NCBI GenBank assembly: GCA_023435895.1
Contig: JAEZLH010000028.1
Location: 248,001-312,000 of the forward strand
DNA from: Bacillota bacterium
GTDB lineage: Bacteria; Bacillota; Clostridia; Lachnospirales; Lachnospiraceae
DNA: 64,000 nucleotides
Direction of reading: 5' to 3'
Under the pieces are notes generated by a model. It saw only the letters and a list, made by a program, of their open reading frames with translations. It ran no database searches and was not told where the DNA came from. Shown here piece by piece: positions 46,520 through 55,677 of the stretch (position 1 is its first letter; each line of letters starts with the position of its first letter). Position numbers and translations under genes: made by a program.

Positions 46520-46733
46520 GCTCCTTTGTTAATCTTTTGTAATAGATCACATACTATAATTTATAACTATATTAAATTTCTCTAATCATTCTAAGCTTAC
46601 ACATTCATTTGTATATGCTTATATGATTATTGTTTTATCCATAACTAAATATTTTACACAATTATACCATAATTAGGAATATTCTTTCAAATGTATATCT
46701 ATAAATTTCCCTGCAAACTATCAATTCTAAAAA
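46520..46733. other. AT-rich gap beside the IS200 element
   Basis: No gene, promoter or N-terminal remains of the truncated AraC gene were recognised here. Confidence 0.3.
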
Positions 46734-46808
46734 GGGCTGCTGCAAACAAAACTCTCATAAAATGTGTTTTATCACGTTTTCTACAAGGATTTCATTACGC
46801 AACAGCCC
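46734..46808. repeat. Hairpin-forming element next to IS200
   Basis: GGGCTGCTGC (46734-46743) pairs with GCAACAGCCC (46799-46808), with a nested CATAAAA/TTTTATCA stem. On the minus strand it ends AGCCCTTTTT, so it may also terminate the IS transcript. Similar GGGCTGTTGC hairpins are frequent between genes of clostridia. Confidence 0.5.
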
Positions 46809-46924
46809 AATCATCTGTCTAGTCATCAACCACCAGTTCAACTGGTGGTTTGTTATTAGCCCTCATAAGGGCTATGTTACTGCTTGCCCCAAAGGGCAGT
46901 ATCGCAAGCACTTTTACTGGTCCG

Positions 46925-47353
46925 CTATAAAGCGGTACTTCTTGAATCTTCTTTTCTTGATTCTTCTGCTTGCTCTTTTATATATTTTTGAACTGCTTCA
47001 TCTGTTATATTACCAATTGTCTCGACATAATATCCTCTTGCCCAAAAGGCTTTATCCCATTTACTCTGCAATTCTGGATGTCTATCATAAACCATTAATG
47101 TACTCTTCCCTTTTAAGTATCCCATAAAATCTGAAATCCTTATCTTGGGCGGTATTGCTACGCTTAAATGCACATGGTCTACACATACTGCTCCTGCTAT
47201 AATATCCACATTTTTGTACTTACATAATGTGCTTATTATTTCTCTAACATCATCTCTGACTTTTCCATACAATACTTTCTTTCTATACTTCGGAATAAAT
47301 ACAATATGGTATTGGCATTTCCATTTCGTATGTGATAAACTTCTATTGTCCAT
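46925..47353 (-). CDS. tnpA: IS200 Y1 transposase TnpA
   Basis: 142 residues from the ATG at 47353. HUH motif HVHLSVAIPP and catalytic Tyr in QKYIKEQ, with the CQYHIVFIPKYR start, define IS200 TnpA. A strong AGGAGG site is present but buried in a stem upstream. The frame is intact, so the element may be functional. Confidence 0.93.
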   Translation of the reverse strand: MDNRSLSHTKWKCQYHIVFIPKYRKKVLYGKVRDDVREIISTLCKYKNVDIIAGAVCVDHVHLSVAIPPKIRISDFMGYLKGKSTLMVYDRHPELQSKWDKAFWARGYYVETIGNITDEAVQKYIKEQAEESRKEDSRSTAL

Positions 47354-47361
47354 ATGGACCA

Positions 47362-47414
47362 CCTCCTGTGATTAAGTTTGGCTTGCGACACCATTCTTAA
47401 TATATCACAGGAGG
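47362..47414 (-). promoter_or_regulatory. Stem-loop sequestering the tnpA ribosome site
   Basis: CCTCCTGTGA (47362-47371) pairs perfectly with TCACAGGAGG (47405-47414); in the minus-strand RNA the AGGAGG Shine-Dalgarno lies in the stem, eight bases before the start codon. IS200 is known to silence its transposase this way. Confidence 0.75.
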
Positions 47415-47480
47415 TTTTCTATTGAAATCCTTACCGTCTCCGACTATTCCATTCTCCCCAGCATAGCTGGGGGATTAGTA

Positions 47481-48290
47481 TTTTCATTAAGAAATTCTGC
47501 CCTTAGTCTGGAGGAGATAAGCAATCGCAAATTTTCTGATCTGGCGGAAGCCCTCCATCACTCCCTTGCAATTGATTTATTCCACAATACCGAAGATTAC
47601 AGGGCGCACACTCCCTACAGCCAGGAAATAGCCTTATTAAATTGCATTAAGGATGGGGATATCACAAGATTGGAAACAATTTATAGAACTCTTCCGGAAA
47701 TCAGATACGGAAGTATGTCAAACAACTCTAACCCGGTTCGCCAGCTTTTTTATGGCAGTATTGCCAATACAACCCTGGCAACAAGATTTGCCATAGAAGG
47801 CGGACTGGACGAAGAGACCGCTTTTACCTTAAGTGATGTTTATATCAAACGGATGGAAGCTTGTACCACCCTATATGAGCTAAATCTTTTAAACGAAAAG
47901 ATTGCTCTCGACTTCACTGAACACGTAATGGAAGCCAAGAGCCGAAACAACCCCGAATATTCACAACCGATTAAAAAGAGTATTGATTATATATTCAGTA
48001 ATCTGCATAACAAAATCAACTTAACTACACTTGCAAAGGCTGCGAATACTACACCAAAATATTTATCCTTCCTCTTTCATAAGGAAACCGGTCAAACAAT
48101 TAGTTCCTTTATCATCGAGGCGAAAATAAACAGAGCCAAAAATCTGCTAATCTATTCCGAGTTCTCCTACAATGATATTAGTCAATACCTATTATTTAGT
48201 TCACAAAGTTATTTTATCTCCAACTTTAGGAAGCTGGTTGGTATGACACTAAAGAAATACCGTAATCTATACTCCAAGTCCAAATGGTAA
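47481..48290 (+). pseudogene. AraC-family regulator, 5' end lost at IS200
   Basis: Open from the IS end in one frame (RNSALSLEEISNRKFSD, HTPYSQEIALLNCI) to a C-terminal AraC HTH domain (TTLAKAANTTPKYLSFLFHK; YNDISQYLLFSSQSYFISNF). Only internal starts exist, the first a TTG at 47670, without a ribosome site. Intact relatives with this YSQE-type middle are about 400 residues, so the N-terminal part is missing. It precedes, convergently, the GH3-GPH transporter genes and was probably their regulator. Confidence 0.8.
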
Positions 48291-48322
48291 AGCAGAAAGC
48301 ATGCATTTACAATACATTCCCC

Positions 48323-50938
48323 TTACTTTTGAAACAACCTTCTTATCCCTCTAAAATAATGACCATTCAATAGATCAAGGATTCCATGCATCATGCTCTC
48401 TGACAGCATTCCCTCTCCTGAGGATACCATTGCATAAAAGGGCATCTCATATATCATCGAAGCCATCATACCTTCCTGCTCTTTCGCTTCCTTTGTTACC
48501 TGCTTTGCAATTCTATTTGCATACCATATAATTATCTTCCCGACGAAAGTGTGTTGTACATCCTCTAAAGTAGTTATTTCACTATAGGGTCTGGTGGTCT
48601 TGGGATGGTTGATAGGAAGCTTCCTAGCATAGAGGGCTTCAAATTCCTGACTACTAATTTCAAACGAAGCCCTTGGTAAATTAGAGCTTTTAATCACTCG
48701 TTCCCCTTGTTCCTTCTGGAGCTTGGGCAAAGTATAGTAGGAAGGTGCCAATTCCCCTTTATCAGGCTGAGACTTTGATAAACTATAATAGGAAGGTGTC
48801 AACTCCCCCTTATCCGGCTGTGTCTTGGATAAACTGTAGTAGGAAGGTGCCAGCTCCCTCATATCCGGCTGAGGCTGACTTGGGCTGCTCAGATGAAGCG
48901 TTGTATTTAAGACACACTGACTGGAGGCTCCTCCAACCATAATCATATATTCCCCGCTCTCAGCATACCAATCCTTGATCAGTGTATTATAATATCCGAA
49001 GGAATACGTATCCAGCTCTACTGATATTTCCTTTGTCTCACCTGGTAAAAGCTCTACCTTAACAAATTCTTTCAGTTCCTTTTTCGGTAAGAAGACCTTT
49101 TCATTATCATGGGACACAAATATGAAAGAGGTTTCCTTTGCCGTTCGCTTTCCTTGATTGGTAACCTGAAAGGTCAGTTTAAGCTTTTCACCAAAGCCAC
49201 ATTCCTGGCGGTCTATATATAAATTCGAATATTCAAATTCCGTATAGGAAAGACCATGGCCAAACGGGAACATTACCGGAACTTCCGCCTTTTCATAGTA
49301 ACGGTATCCGATATAAATGCTCTCCCTATGTTCTACGTTTTGCCTTCCTCCCGGAAAATAATGATAACTTGGTACATCCTCCAGTCGAAACGGCCAGCTT
49401 TCGGCAAGCTTTCCGCAGGGAACCGCAGTGCCCAGCAATAAATGAGCATTTGCTTTTCCGCCTCCTTCCCCTCCAAGATAGCCTAATAAAACTGCTCTAA
49501 CCTTATTAATCCAGGGAATCTCCATGGGTGCACCACCCAAAAGAATTACCACTATATTGGGGTTAATCTCGCAAAGCGCCTCAATGAGACGATTATGTTC
49601 TTTGGGCAATGACATGGTTGTACGGTCAAAGCCTTCGGATTCATACCCTTCCGTTAACCCCACAAATACATATACAATATCCTTTCCCTTCGCTGTCTCA
49701 CAAGCCTGTTTGATTAATTCTTCCCCCTCAGATATTGCTTTACTGCTTCCAGCGGACTTTCCAAGCATGGTTGCTTCATCGTATCCTCTCGCATAAGATG
49801 CCTCCAATCCCATGTGAATTAATTCGTCCCATGCGTTATCAACCCGAATGGGATTGAGCCTGGAGCTTCCAGCTCCCTGATATCTGGGCACCTTGGCAAA
49901 GGAACCAATGACAGCTGCCTTTTGTGTTACGTTACCGGGCAATAGCTTTCCATCATTCTTAAGCAATACCGCTGATTCCCTTGCTGCCCTGACGGCCAGC
50001 TGATGATGCTGTTCCACATCATAATGATAGTTTTCCCGTTTAAAGTCCATTCCTTTTAGGATCAGTTCGGTTACCCTGCAAGCAACTTTATCAAGTGCTC
50101 CCATAGAAAGCGTTCCCCTTTTAACAGCCTCCATTACTTTTGAATCGTTATAACCTTCATTGCCGGGCATTTCAAGATCCAGCCCCGCTTCTACACCAAG
50201 TGCTCTGTCATGCACGGCGCCCCAATCCGATATCACAGCCCCTTCAAAACCCCATTCCTCTCTTAATATTGTTGTTAATAAATAGTTATTTTCACTGCAG
50301 TATTCTCCATTCAGCTTGTTATAAGAACACATTACCGTATCCGGCTTCCCCTTTTTCACAGCAATCTCAAAGGCCTTCAAATACATTTCTCTCAGCGTTC
50401 TTTCATCCATCACTGCGTTCACTGTCATCCTGCGCTTCTCCTGATTATTTGCCGCAAAATGCTTTAAGCTGGTTCCGACTCCCGTACTCTGAACACCTTG
50501 AATCATACTGGCAGCCAATTCTCCCGAGACGATAGGGTCTTCACTAAAATATTCGAAATTGCGCCCACACAAAGGACTTCTCTTTTGATTTACTCCCGGT
50601 CCCAGAACTACTGAAACCCCTTCTTGCAGACATTCTTCCCCGATTGCTTCTCCAATTTCAAACAACAGCTCTCTGTCAAAGCTGCATGCGGTTGCGCTTG
50701 CGGTGGGAAAACATACGGAGGGAATACTATCCCCTATTCCAAGATTATCGCCCTCTCCAATCTGCTTTCTTAGCCCATGTGGTCCATCCATCATCACAAT
50801 GGAGTCCAAAGCTAACCGACTGATTGGCTTTAGAGTCCAACAATCCTTACCTGAGCACAAGCTTGCCTTTTCTTTTAACGTCATATTACGAACCAATTCT
50901 TTTGCTCTCTTTTTATAATCAATTTTTATATCACTCAT
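48323..50938 (-). CDS. GH3 beta-glucosidase with an inserted tandem repeat
   Basis: 871 residues, cytoplasmic (no signal). GH3 N-terminal barrel (PTASATACSFDRELLFEIG, KHFAANNQEKRR) with nucleophile Asp in AVISDWGAVHD (near 246), the second domain and an FN3-like domain (about 590-670). Between the FN3 domain and a C-terminal cap with FEALYARKLP there are three 17-residue repeats around residues 685-735. Likely cleaves beta-glucosides imported by the adjacent GPH permease. CAGGAGAGAGT precedes the ATG. Confidence 0.92.
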   Translation of the reverse strand: MSDIKIDYKKRAKELVRNMTLKEKASLCSGKDCWTLKPISRLALDSIVMMDGPHGLRKQIGEGDNLGIGDSIPSVCFPTASATACSFDRELLFEIGEAIGEECLQEGVSVVLGPGVNQKRSPLCGRNFEYFSEDPIVSGELAASMIQGVQSTGVGTSLKHFAANNQEKRRMTVNAVMDERTLREMYLKAFEIAVKKGKPDTVMCSYNKLNGEYCSENNYLLTTILREEWGFEGAVISDWGAVHDRALGVEAGLDLEMPGNEGYNDSKVMEAVKRGTLSMGALDKVACRVTELILKGMDFKRENYHYDVEQHHQLAVRAARESAVLLKNDGKLLPGNVTQKAAVIGSFAKVPRYQGAGSSRLNPIRVDNAWDELIHMGLEASYARGYDEATMLGKSAGSSKAISEGEELIKQACETAKGKDIVYVFVGLTEGYESEGFDRTTMSLPKEHNRLIEALCEINPNIVVILLGGAPMEIPWINKVRAVLLGYLGGEGGGKANAHLLLGTAVPCGKLAESWPFRLEDVPSYHYFPGGRQNVEHRESIYIGYRYYEKAEVPVMFPFGHGLSYTEFEYSNLYIDRQECGFGEKLKLTFQVTNQGKRTAKETSFIFVSHDNEKVFLPKKELKEFVKVELLPGETKEISVELDTYSFGYYNTLIKDWYAESGEYMIMVGGASSQCVLNTTLHLSSPSQPQPDMRELAPSYYSLSKTQPDKGELTPSYYSLSKSQPDKGELAPSYYTLPKLQKEQGERVIKSSNLPRASFEISSQEFEALYARKLPINHPKTTRPYSEITTLEDVQHTFVGKIIIWYANRIAKQVTKEAKEQEGMMASMIYEMPFYAMVSSGEGMLSESMMHGILDLLNGHYFRGIRRLFQK
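48733..48880. repeat. Three tandem 51-bp repeats inside the GH3 gene
   Basis: Units start at 48733, 48784 and 48835, exactly 51 bp apart, in frame, encoding variants of QPDKGELAPSYYSLSK. The third unit loses similarity at its end. High DNA similarity suggests recent expansion. Confidence 0.85.
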
Positions 50939-50957
50939 ACTCTCTCCTGTCTGTATC

Positions 50958-52314
50958 TCAACCCTTTTCGGCTACGGATTGCTTAATTTTATCAAAGGCT
51001 TCTTTTCCTAAAGGGAGCTTTCTAACAAATACCGCAGATAATACAAAGCACATCGCCGGAACACAGCTAATCAGCAGGCGTATGCCCATTATTGCACCGG
51101 CAGACTGTTGGATTATGGTATCTCCTCCACTTTCCACATAACCAAACACGCCCATTAATGCTGTTACAAGGGCAACAAAAACAGCAGAACTGAGCTTATA
51201 GAAGAACATAGCAGAGCCATAAATAATTCCTTCACGCCGAACTCCATTCTTTAATTCATCCACCTCCACCACATCGGGTAAAATCGAAAAGGTTAATAGA
51301 TGCCGATATTCCGGCTCCAATTAAAACCACTACAACTACGATGGGAAGTAGCTTTCCCTCCGGTAGAAAAATACAACTAATCAGTGGTATTAAGAAGTAA
51401 ATAACAGAGATGATATAGGTTTTTTGTTTGCCGATTTTGTTGCTCAGCTTTACCCATAAGGGTGTAACCACAACCGCAAACACTAGAGGAATCGCCATAA
51501 AGATGTAGCTGATATCACTGGATACCTTTAGTGCATATTTCATAAAGAATATGTAGAGTGCCATAATCACATCAAACCCCACCATATTTCCAATGAATAT
51601 TCCAAGCACCAGCCGATATTCCTTTAACTTAAATAAGGAAAGCAAGTTCCTCCAAAAGCTATCCTTATTATTGGTTATCTTCGGTTCAACTCGCTCTTTT
51701 GTACCCATAAAAGCCAGAAGCACTGTAATTGCAATGACTGCGCCGAGTACAAGCCCCATTACCGGATAGCTAAACTGATACATGCTTTTTCCGGGATAAA
51801 TGGTATCCACAATCAGCGTTACACCCATTGCAGATAATAATGATCCAACAAAGGAAAGTGCCATTTTATATCCTGAGATACTGGTTCTCTCATCATAATC
51901 CTGGGACATTTCCGGCAATAGCGAGTTATAGGGAATTGCAACCAGAGAATACATGGTGCTAAAACCTATTCCAGCTATGGTATAGTAAAGAATCATATGA
52001 TTCATATCTTTAAAAAGCAGCTGCCATAAAAGTGCAAAGCTTATGCTTAATGGTATGGCTCCAAACAATAGATAAGGTCTTCTTCTCCCGTAACGTGTCC
52101 TGGTGCGATCCGACAGTATTCCGATAATTAAATCAAAAACAGCGTTCCACATCCTGATTATCATAAAGATATACCCTGCCCATACCGGTGACAGCCCCGC
52201 CACATCCGTAAGAAAAAACACCAGATAAAATCCCATGGCACCATAGGCCACATTATTACCCATGTCTCCCAAGCCATAAGCTAATTTTTCTCTTTTCTTT
52301 AACCTATCCATCAT
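50958..52314 (-). pseudogene. GPH-type (MelB-like) sugar:cation symporter, frameshifted
   Basis: The N-terminal frame (ATG at 52314 or 52311, AAGGGGG before) covers residues 1-352 with KLAYGLGDMGNNVAYG and RTRYGRRRPYLLFG, classic GPH motifs; it reads GAGISAS and then shifts frame. The downstream frame continues TFSILPDVVEVDELKNG and the last helices to 50958. One base lost or gained around 51295-51305 joins both into a normal ~450-residue symporter. A true mutation or an assembly error; both halves are otherwise well conserved. Directly downstream of the GH3 start, no gap for another gene. Confidence 0.85.
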
Positions 52315-52571
52315 TATCCCCCTTGAATATTGTATTGTTAATTGCACTATATCATGGAAGAAAAATACATAATATTAATATTTCTATTTTTATATCATGT
52401 ATTCTTGTTGTAGTTAATATTATTGAATTTAGGCACAAAGTGTCTTCGGCAAAATTTTGTTACTTTCCATTGCGAAAGGCCGCTTCTGTCCATCTTGCGG
52501 GAACATGTACATATAAAAAAGTACCTAAACCCTCTAAAATCAAGGTGTTTAAGCACTTTTTAGATGTTAAT
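52315..52571. other. Gene-free gap before the first Rhs-end repeat
   Basis: Plus-strand reading frames are open but have no start signals. A short stretch could encode FCPSCGN, zinc-ribbon-like, perhaps transposase debris. No firm call. Confidence 0.3.
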
Positions 52572-52670
52572 AATTTTAATGGAGCTAAACCATATACTTT
52601 TGTATCCACTTACATCTATAAACAAGCAATAAATATGCAACCTGTATATAATAGATTGTCCAGTAAAGTA
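52572..52670. repeat. 99-bp direct repeat, copy 1
   Basis: Matches 54720-54818 base for base over 99 bp with six differences and no gap, same orientation. It follows the HYD1 toxin-immunity pair on the minus strand, as copy 2 follows the other cassette. Non-coding by its substitution pattern. Confidence 0.9.
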
Positions 52671-52681
52671 AATTCTTAATT

Positions 52682-52786
52682 TCATACTCCACAAATAATA
52701 CCAACGTAGCCGGTATTTAGGGCTTGAAGCATATCAATTGCTGCCGCATCCTTTTCCTCCCCGACAATAATTCGATCATGTCGCAT
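52682..52786 (-). pseudogene. CpaF/TadA-like secretion ATPase fragment
   Basis: About 34 residues, MRHDRIIVGEEKDAAAIDML then QALNTGYVG, matching the Walker-B/His-box part of type II/IV secretion ATPases (RPDRIIVGEVRG, LQAMNTGHDG). Only this piece is present. Relic; no tad genes nearby. Confidence 0.6.
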
Positions 52787-52819
52787 GATGATAATATAGA
52801 GAAGAAGAATATAGCCACC

Positions 52820-52997
52820 TTAATTAGGGGATGGCAATGTGTCATCCAACAAAGGATCCCATTTCTTTGTTTTGCCTCTAAGAGCATCCTAAATGTCATC
52901 TACTGTCCGAATATCATACTCCTTGAGAAGCCGCATTATAATGTTGCGCTTTTCATCTGTCATTTACTTCATGTACTGGTTTCTTTTCTCTTGCCAT
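52820..52997 (-). pseudogene. IS256-family transposase, N-terminal fragment
   Basis: MAREKKPVHEV, then after a one-base shift TDEKRNIIMRLLKEYDIRT and VDDI-stop-DALR: the start of an IS256 (mutator-type) transposase with a frameshift and a TAG where the family has Gln. The rest of the element is gone. Confidence 0.65.
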
Positions 52998-53154
52998 TAT
53001 AATAGGTCTTCTATGATAAAATATTTTATCATAGAAGACCTTATAAATGTTAATTTTACAGTAAAACTTTCACATACTCCAATAATTTAATAAATTTTCT
53101 GTTATAGTCTTTATGGTTTGTTTAGATTATACCTTAGATTGGATAAGTTTCATT

Positions 53155-53682
53155 TTAGTCATTTAATTCTTCAATGAACATATAACTCGTATTTATATAT
53201 TCCAACGCCACTTTCGACATTTCCATACAGGAAATATACATATAGTAATCATAACCGATCTCTATATCTAAATCATCTTCTGGGCTCTTTAATCTGCACC
53301 ATAAACATTCCCTTAATAGTAATCTTGTAATTGCATTAACATCAGCCAAGAATATCTCCACTCCATTTGTTACGAACTTGAATAGCTCTTTTTCTTTAAT
53401 GGACAACGACAAGTTATAATCGTTTAAAAACTTGGCAATTTCCGAAACGTTAAAATTTTTTTCTAAATCTTTAAGAATCAATTTCTCGATGTTTTCTTCT
53501 TGTAAAATCATCTTCAATATTTGTATATATTTATCTTCAACAGATATATACTCATCTACACTAAACACCTTGTGATTAAACTCTTTTCCGATATCAGAAT
53601 ATGATGTCCAGTCATTTATTTTATAATTCCCAAGATCATCACGATTCATTGGATTATATTTTGAAATACGATATTTTTTCAT
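53155..53682 (-). CDS. Putative immunity protein for the HYD1-type toxin
   Basis: 175 residues, acidic, opening MKKYRISKYNP and then NDWTSYSDIGKEF. This start is common in immunity proteins next to clostridial Rhs toxins in my recollection; I cannot name a Pfam entry. Lies about 100 bp after the HYD1 toxin fragment on the same strand, in the place of an immunity gene. GGAGACTAA precedes the ATG. Intact although its toxin is broken. Confidence 0.7.
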   Translation of the reverse strand: MKKYRISKYNPMNRDDLGNYKINDWTSYSDIGKEFNHKVFSVDEYISVEDKYIQILKMILQEENIEKLILKDLEKNFNVSEIAKFLNDYNLSLSIKEKELFKFVTNGVEIFLADVNAITRLLLRECLWCRLKSPEDDLDIEIGYDYYMYISCMEMSKVALEYINTSYMFIEELND

Positions 53683-53784
53683 TTAGTCTCCTATTCTTTT
53701 CAACTTGCCATCATAGGTTCCCATCTGCTCTCACAACAACAATTGCTTCTGGGACAGCCAAAACCCTGATTGAGCCGACGTTTT

Positions 53785-53979
53785 TTAATTTGGTGTAATA
53801 TCTGACAGATACTGCACTTTGCCATATCGTGCATCTTTCACGTTATTTGCTTTTAATAAAGGGGTTAACTGTTTAGTTTTCAATATACCATTCATACCCT
53901 TTTCATTAGTATAATGATATAATGATTTAGTCTTGCTCGCTCTGCTAAAAGTACCTTTAAAACCATTTCTATTGCCTTC
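53785..53979 (-). pseudogene. HYD1-type (ADP-ribosyltransferase-like) toxin C-terminus, orphan fragment
   Basis: Frame open 53785-53979 with KSLYHYTNEKGMNGIL, then ARYGKVQYLSDITP, the hallmarks of the Tox-HYD1 domain of polymorphic toxins (LYHYT, ARYGDGQYFTD). No start codon, no Rhs core in front, upstream stop at 53980-53982. So it is a displaced toxin tip whose cognate immunity gene follows at 53155-53682. Confidence 0.7.
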
Positions 53980-54114
53980 TTAATTAATGTCGTTGGTTTT
54001 CCTCGAGTAGATTTGGCAATGACCATAAAATCCCTCCAAAGTAGGTTCTTCATTTTCATCTTCTACTCTAGAGAGATTATATTATAGCCTATTCGTCCTT
54101 CTTTTTACTATATA

Positions 54115-54431
54115 TTATCTACATACAAACCAGTCATCAAAAATTTCTCCATTAAGATCATATTCAATACTGTAATACCCAACATGCTTATCATTATAAT
54201 GCATAGGGATATTTATAATGATAGCATTATTATCACATTGTGGCCAATTTCTAAGTTTAAATGAGAATATCAGAAATCTCACAAAATAGATTGTCGCGTT
54301 GATAGTTAGGAAAATACTCGCAAAATTCCTCTTCTTCCTTTGCATATGAGTTAGAATTCAACAAAAACGCTTCCATACTTCTTGCTTCCAGATTATACTT
54401 ACAAACCAGTTCTTTAAGCAAAGTTTCCATT
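54115..54431 (-). pseudogene. Small immunity-like protein, frameshifted
   Basis: ATG at 54431 with AGGAGAGGATG upstream opens METLLKELVCKYN, which runs 58 codons to DILI-stop; the next frame continues FSFKLRNWPQCDNNAI, then KHVGYYSIEYDLNGEIFDD to 54115. One-base shift near 54260. The reconstructed ~108-residue acidic protein looks like a barnase-inhibitor-sized immunity protein; no family is certain. Confidence 0.5.
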
Positions 54432-54719
54432 ATAAATACATCCTCTCCTGGTGTGTTCCGAAATAATCAAATATGATTTTTCCACTTTTACTATCATAAT
54501 TTCCAAAAACTCTCTAATCTCCAAAATTTCCTTTGATTTTTATTTCATAATTTATAGACTCTTTTTCATATTATTTTTATATGTCGGAATATTTTCAGAA
54601 AACATTTAATATTTTTTCATTGTCTACCAAAATGTCTACCTGTTGTATAGAACATGTTATTTTGCTATATATAATTGTCTTTAAGCGCAAAAATACCACA
54701 TCCAGTATCAAATGTGGTA

Positions 54720-54818
54720 AAATTTTGATGGAGCTGAACCGTATACTTTTGTATTCGCTTACATCTATAAACAAGCAATAAATATGCAACCTGTATATAA
54801 TAGATTGTCCAGTATAGT
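54720..54818. repeat. 99-bp direct repeat, copy 2
   Basis: See 52572-52670. It lies 142 bp beyond the immunity gene at 54960, so each toxin-immunity set is closed by one copy. Confidence 0.9.
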
Positions 54819-54959
54819 ATATGCATTATTTCCCCTTTTTCTTCTTGCTCTTTGTTAGATGCTCGGATGCTGGGATATGACTTTTCGGTTTTGTAGGTTG
54901 CGCCTATGCTGGACGTACATGATTAACCACCAACTCTTATATTTAATTATCTATTATCT

Positions 54960-55364
54960 TTAATCAGAAAATAGCACGTATTTTATTGCGGGACCTTGTT
55001 CTTGCTCAGTTTTAATGACAATTAGGTTTTTAAAAACCATAATAGACGCCATTCCGTATCCAATTATTTCATTTAAGGCTGATTCTTTATCAAGAAATGT
55101 GCCGTCAATCTCGGAATTCCATGAGATCAAATAACACATTTTTTCATTTGTGTATTTTTTGATCAAATCATTCAATCCAACATTCGTTATTGAACTATCC
55201 GTAAAAACAATTTTTGATTCTTGTATATAATCCAAACTATTATGACAAAATTTACCTATAGCATCTTTTCTCTTTTTGGTATTTGACAATTCAAAAGCAA
55301 TTCTTGATCTTTTATTTTTTAAGATAAATTTATTAACAAAACTTTCTTCATATTCACTATTCAT
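54960..55364 (-). CDS. Putative Rhs-toxin immunity protein
   Basis: 134 residues from the ATG at 55364 (AAAGGTGG seven bases before; the longer frame starts inside the toxin). Reads MNSEYEESFVNKF to KYVLFSD, mixed alpha/beta by look, no membrane segment. Encoded 13 bp after the toxin tip, the canonical position of the cognate immunity gene. Family unknown. Confidence 0.7.
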   Translation of the reverse strand: MNSEYEESFVNKFILKNKRSRIAFELSNTKKRKDAIGKFCHNSLDYIQESKIVFTDSSITNVGLNDLIKKYTNEKMCYLISWNSEIDGTFLDKESALNEIIGYGMASIMVFKNLIVIKTEQEQGPAIKYVLFSD

Positions 55365-55377
55365 ATACTTTCCACCT

Positions 55378-55677
55378 TTATCGATAATAATAATGATCAT
55401 GGAAGCTAGGAGACTTTGGGGTAGTCCGTTGCGAGTTTTTAACATCAGGATGATAATGTGGATCTTGTCCTTGGTCATTTGTATGTTTTATAGGTTCTTT
55501 TCCTTTACCTGCTCTCTTTGCCTTTTGATATGCTTCTTTCCTAGATTTAAACCTTTTTCTTCTCTCTGGTGGGTTTTTAATTCTTTGTTTTGTAGTACTT
55601 GATACACTTATCACTTTTCGTGATTGATAATATTTAATACTTTCCACAACGATTACTACTAAGCAATATAGCCCCAA
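55378..55677 (-). pseudogene. Rhs toxin C-terminal tip, out of frame with the core
   Basis: The frame contains RRKRFKSRKEAYQKAKRAG and, near the end, DPHYHPD and HDHYYYR. The same basic, His-rich end occurs in nuclease-like tips of clostridial Rhs/WapA proteins. The Rhs core (frame ending SSNRCGKY at 55634) is one base out of register with it, so the toxin would not be made as a fusion unless that shift is an assembly error. Confidence 0.6.

Larger units (their letters stand above)
46815..47485 (-). mobile_element. IS200-type insertion sequence (IS200/IS605 family)
   Basis: Single Y1 transposase gene flanked by imperfect palindromes: ACCACCAGTTCAACTGGTGGT (46830-46850) at one side and CCCCAGCATAGCTGGGG (47457-47473) at the other, as in IS200 ends; further stems at 46858-46873 and 46879-46900. 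No terminal inverted repeats and no TnpB. Borders are estimates. Its insertion or an adjoining deletion removed the 5' part of the AraC gene at 47481-48290. Confidence 0.8.

Noticed and set aside
51244..51320. Programmed frameshift as explanation of the split GPH symporter
   Set aside because: No slippery heptamer or downstream structure was seen; a plain mutation or sequencing error is simpler.
52323..52679. 118-codon plus-strand frame covering the first 99-bp repeat
   Set aside because: Starts without a ribosome site; differences between the two repeat copies do not favour third codon positions, so it is not coding.
54595..54789. 64-codon minus-strand frame over the second repeat
   Set aside because: Same reason: no ribosome site and overlap with a non-coding repeat.
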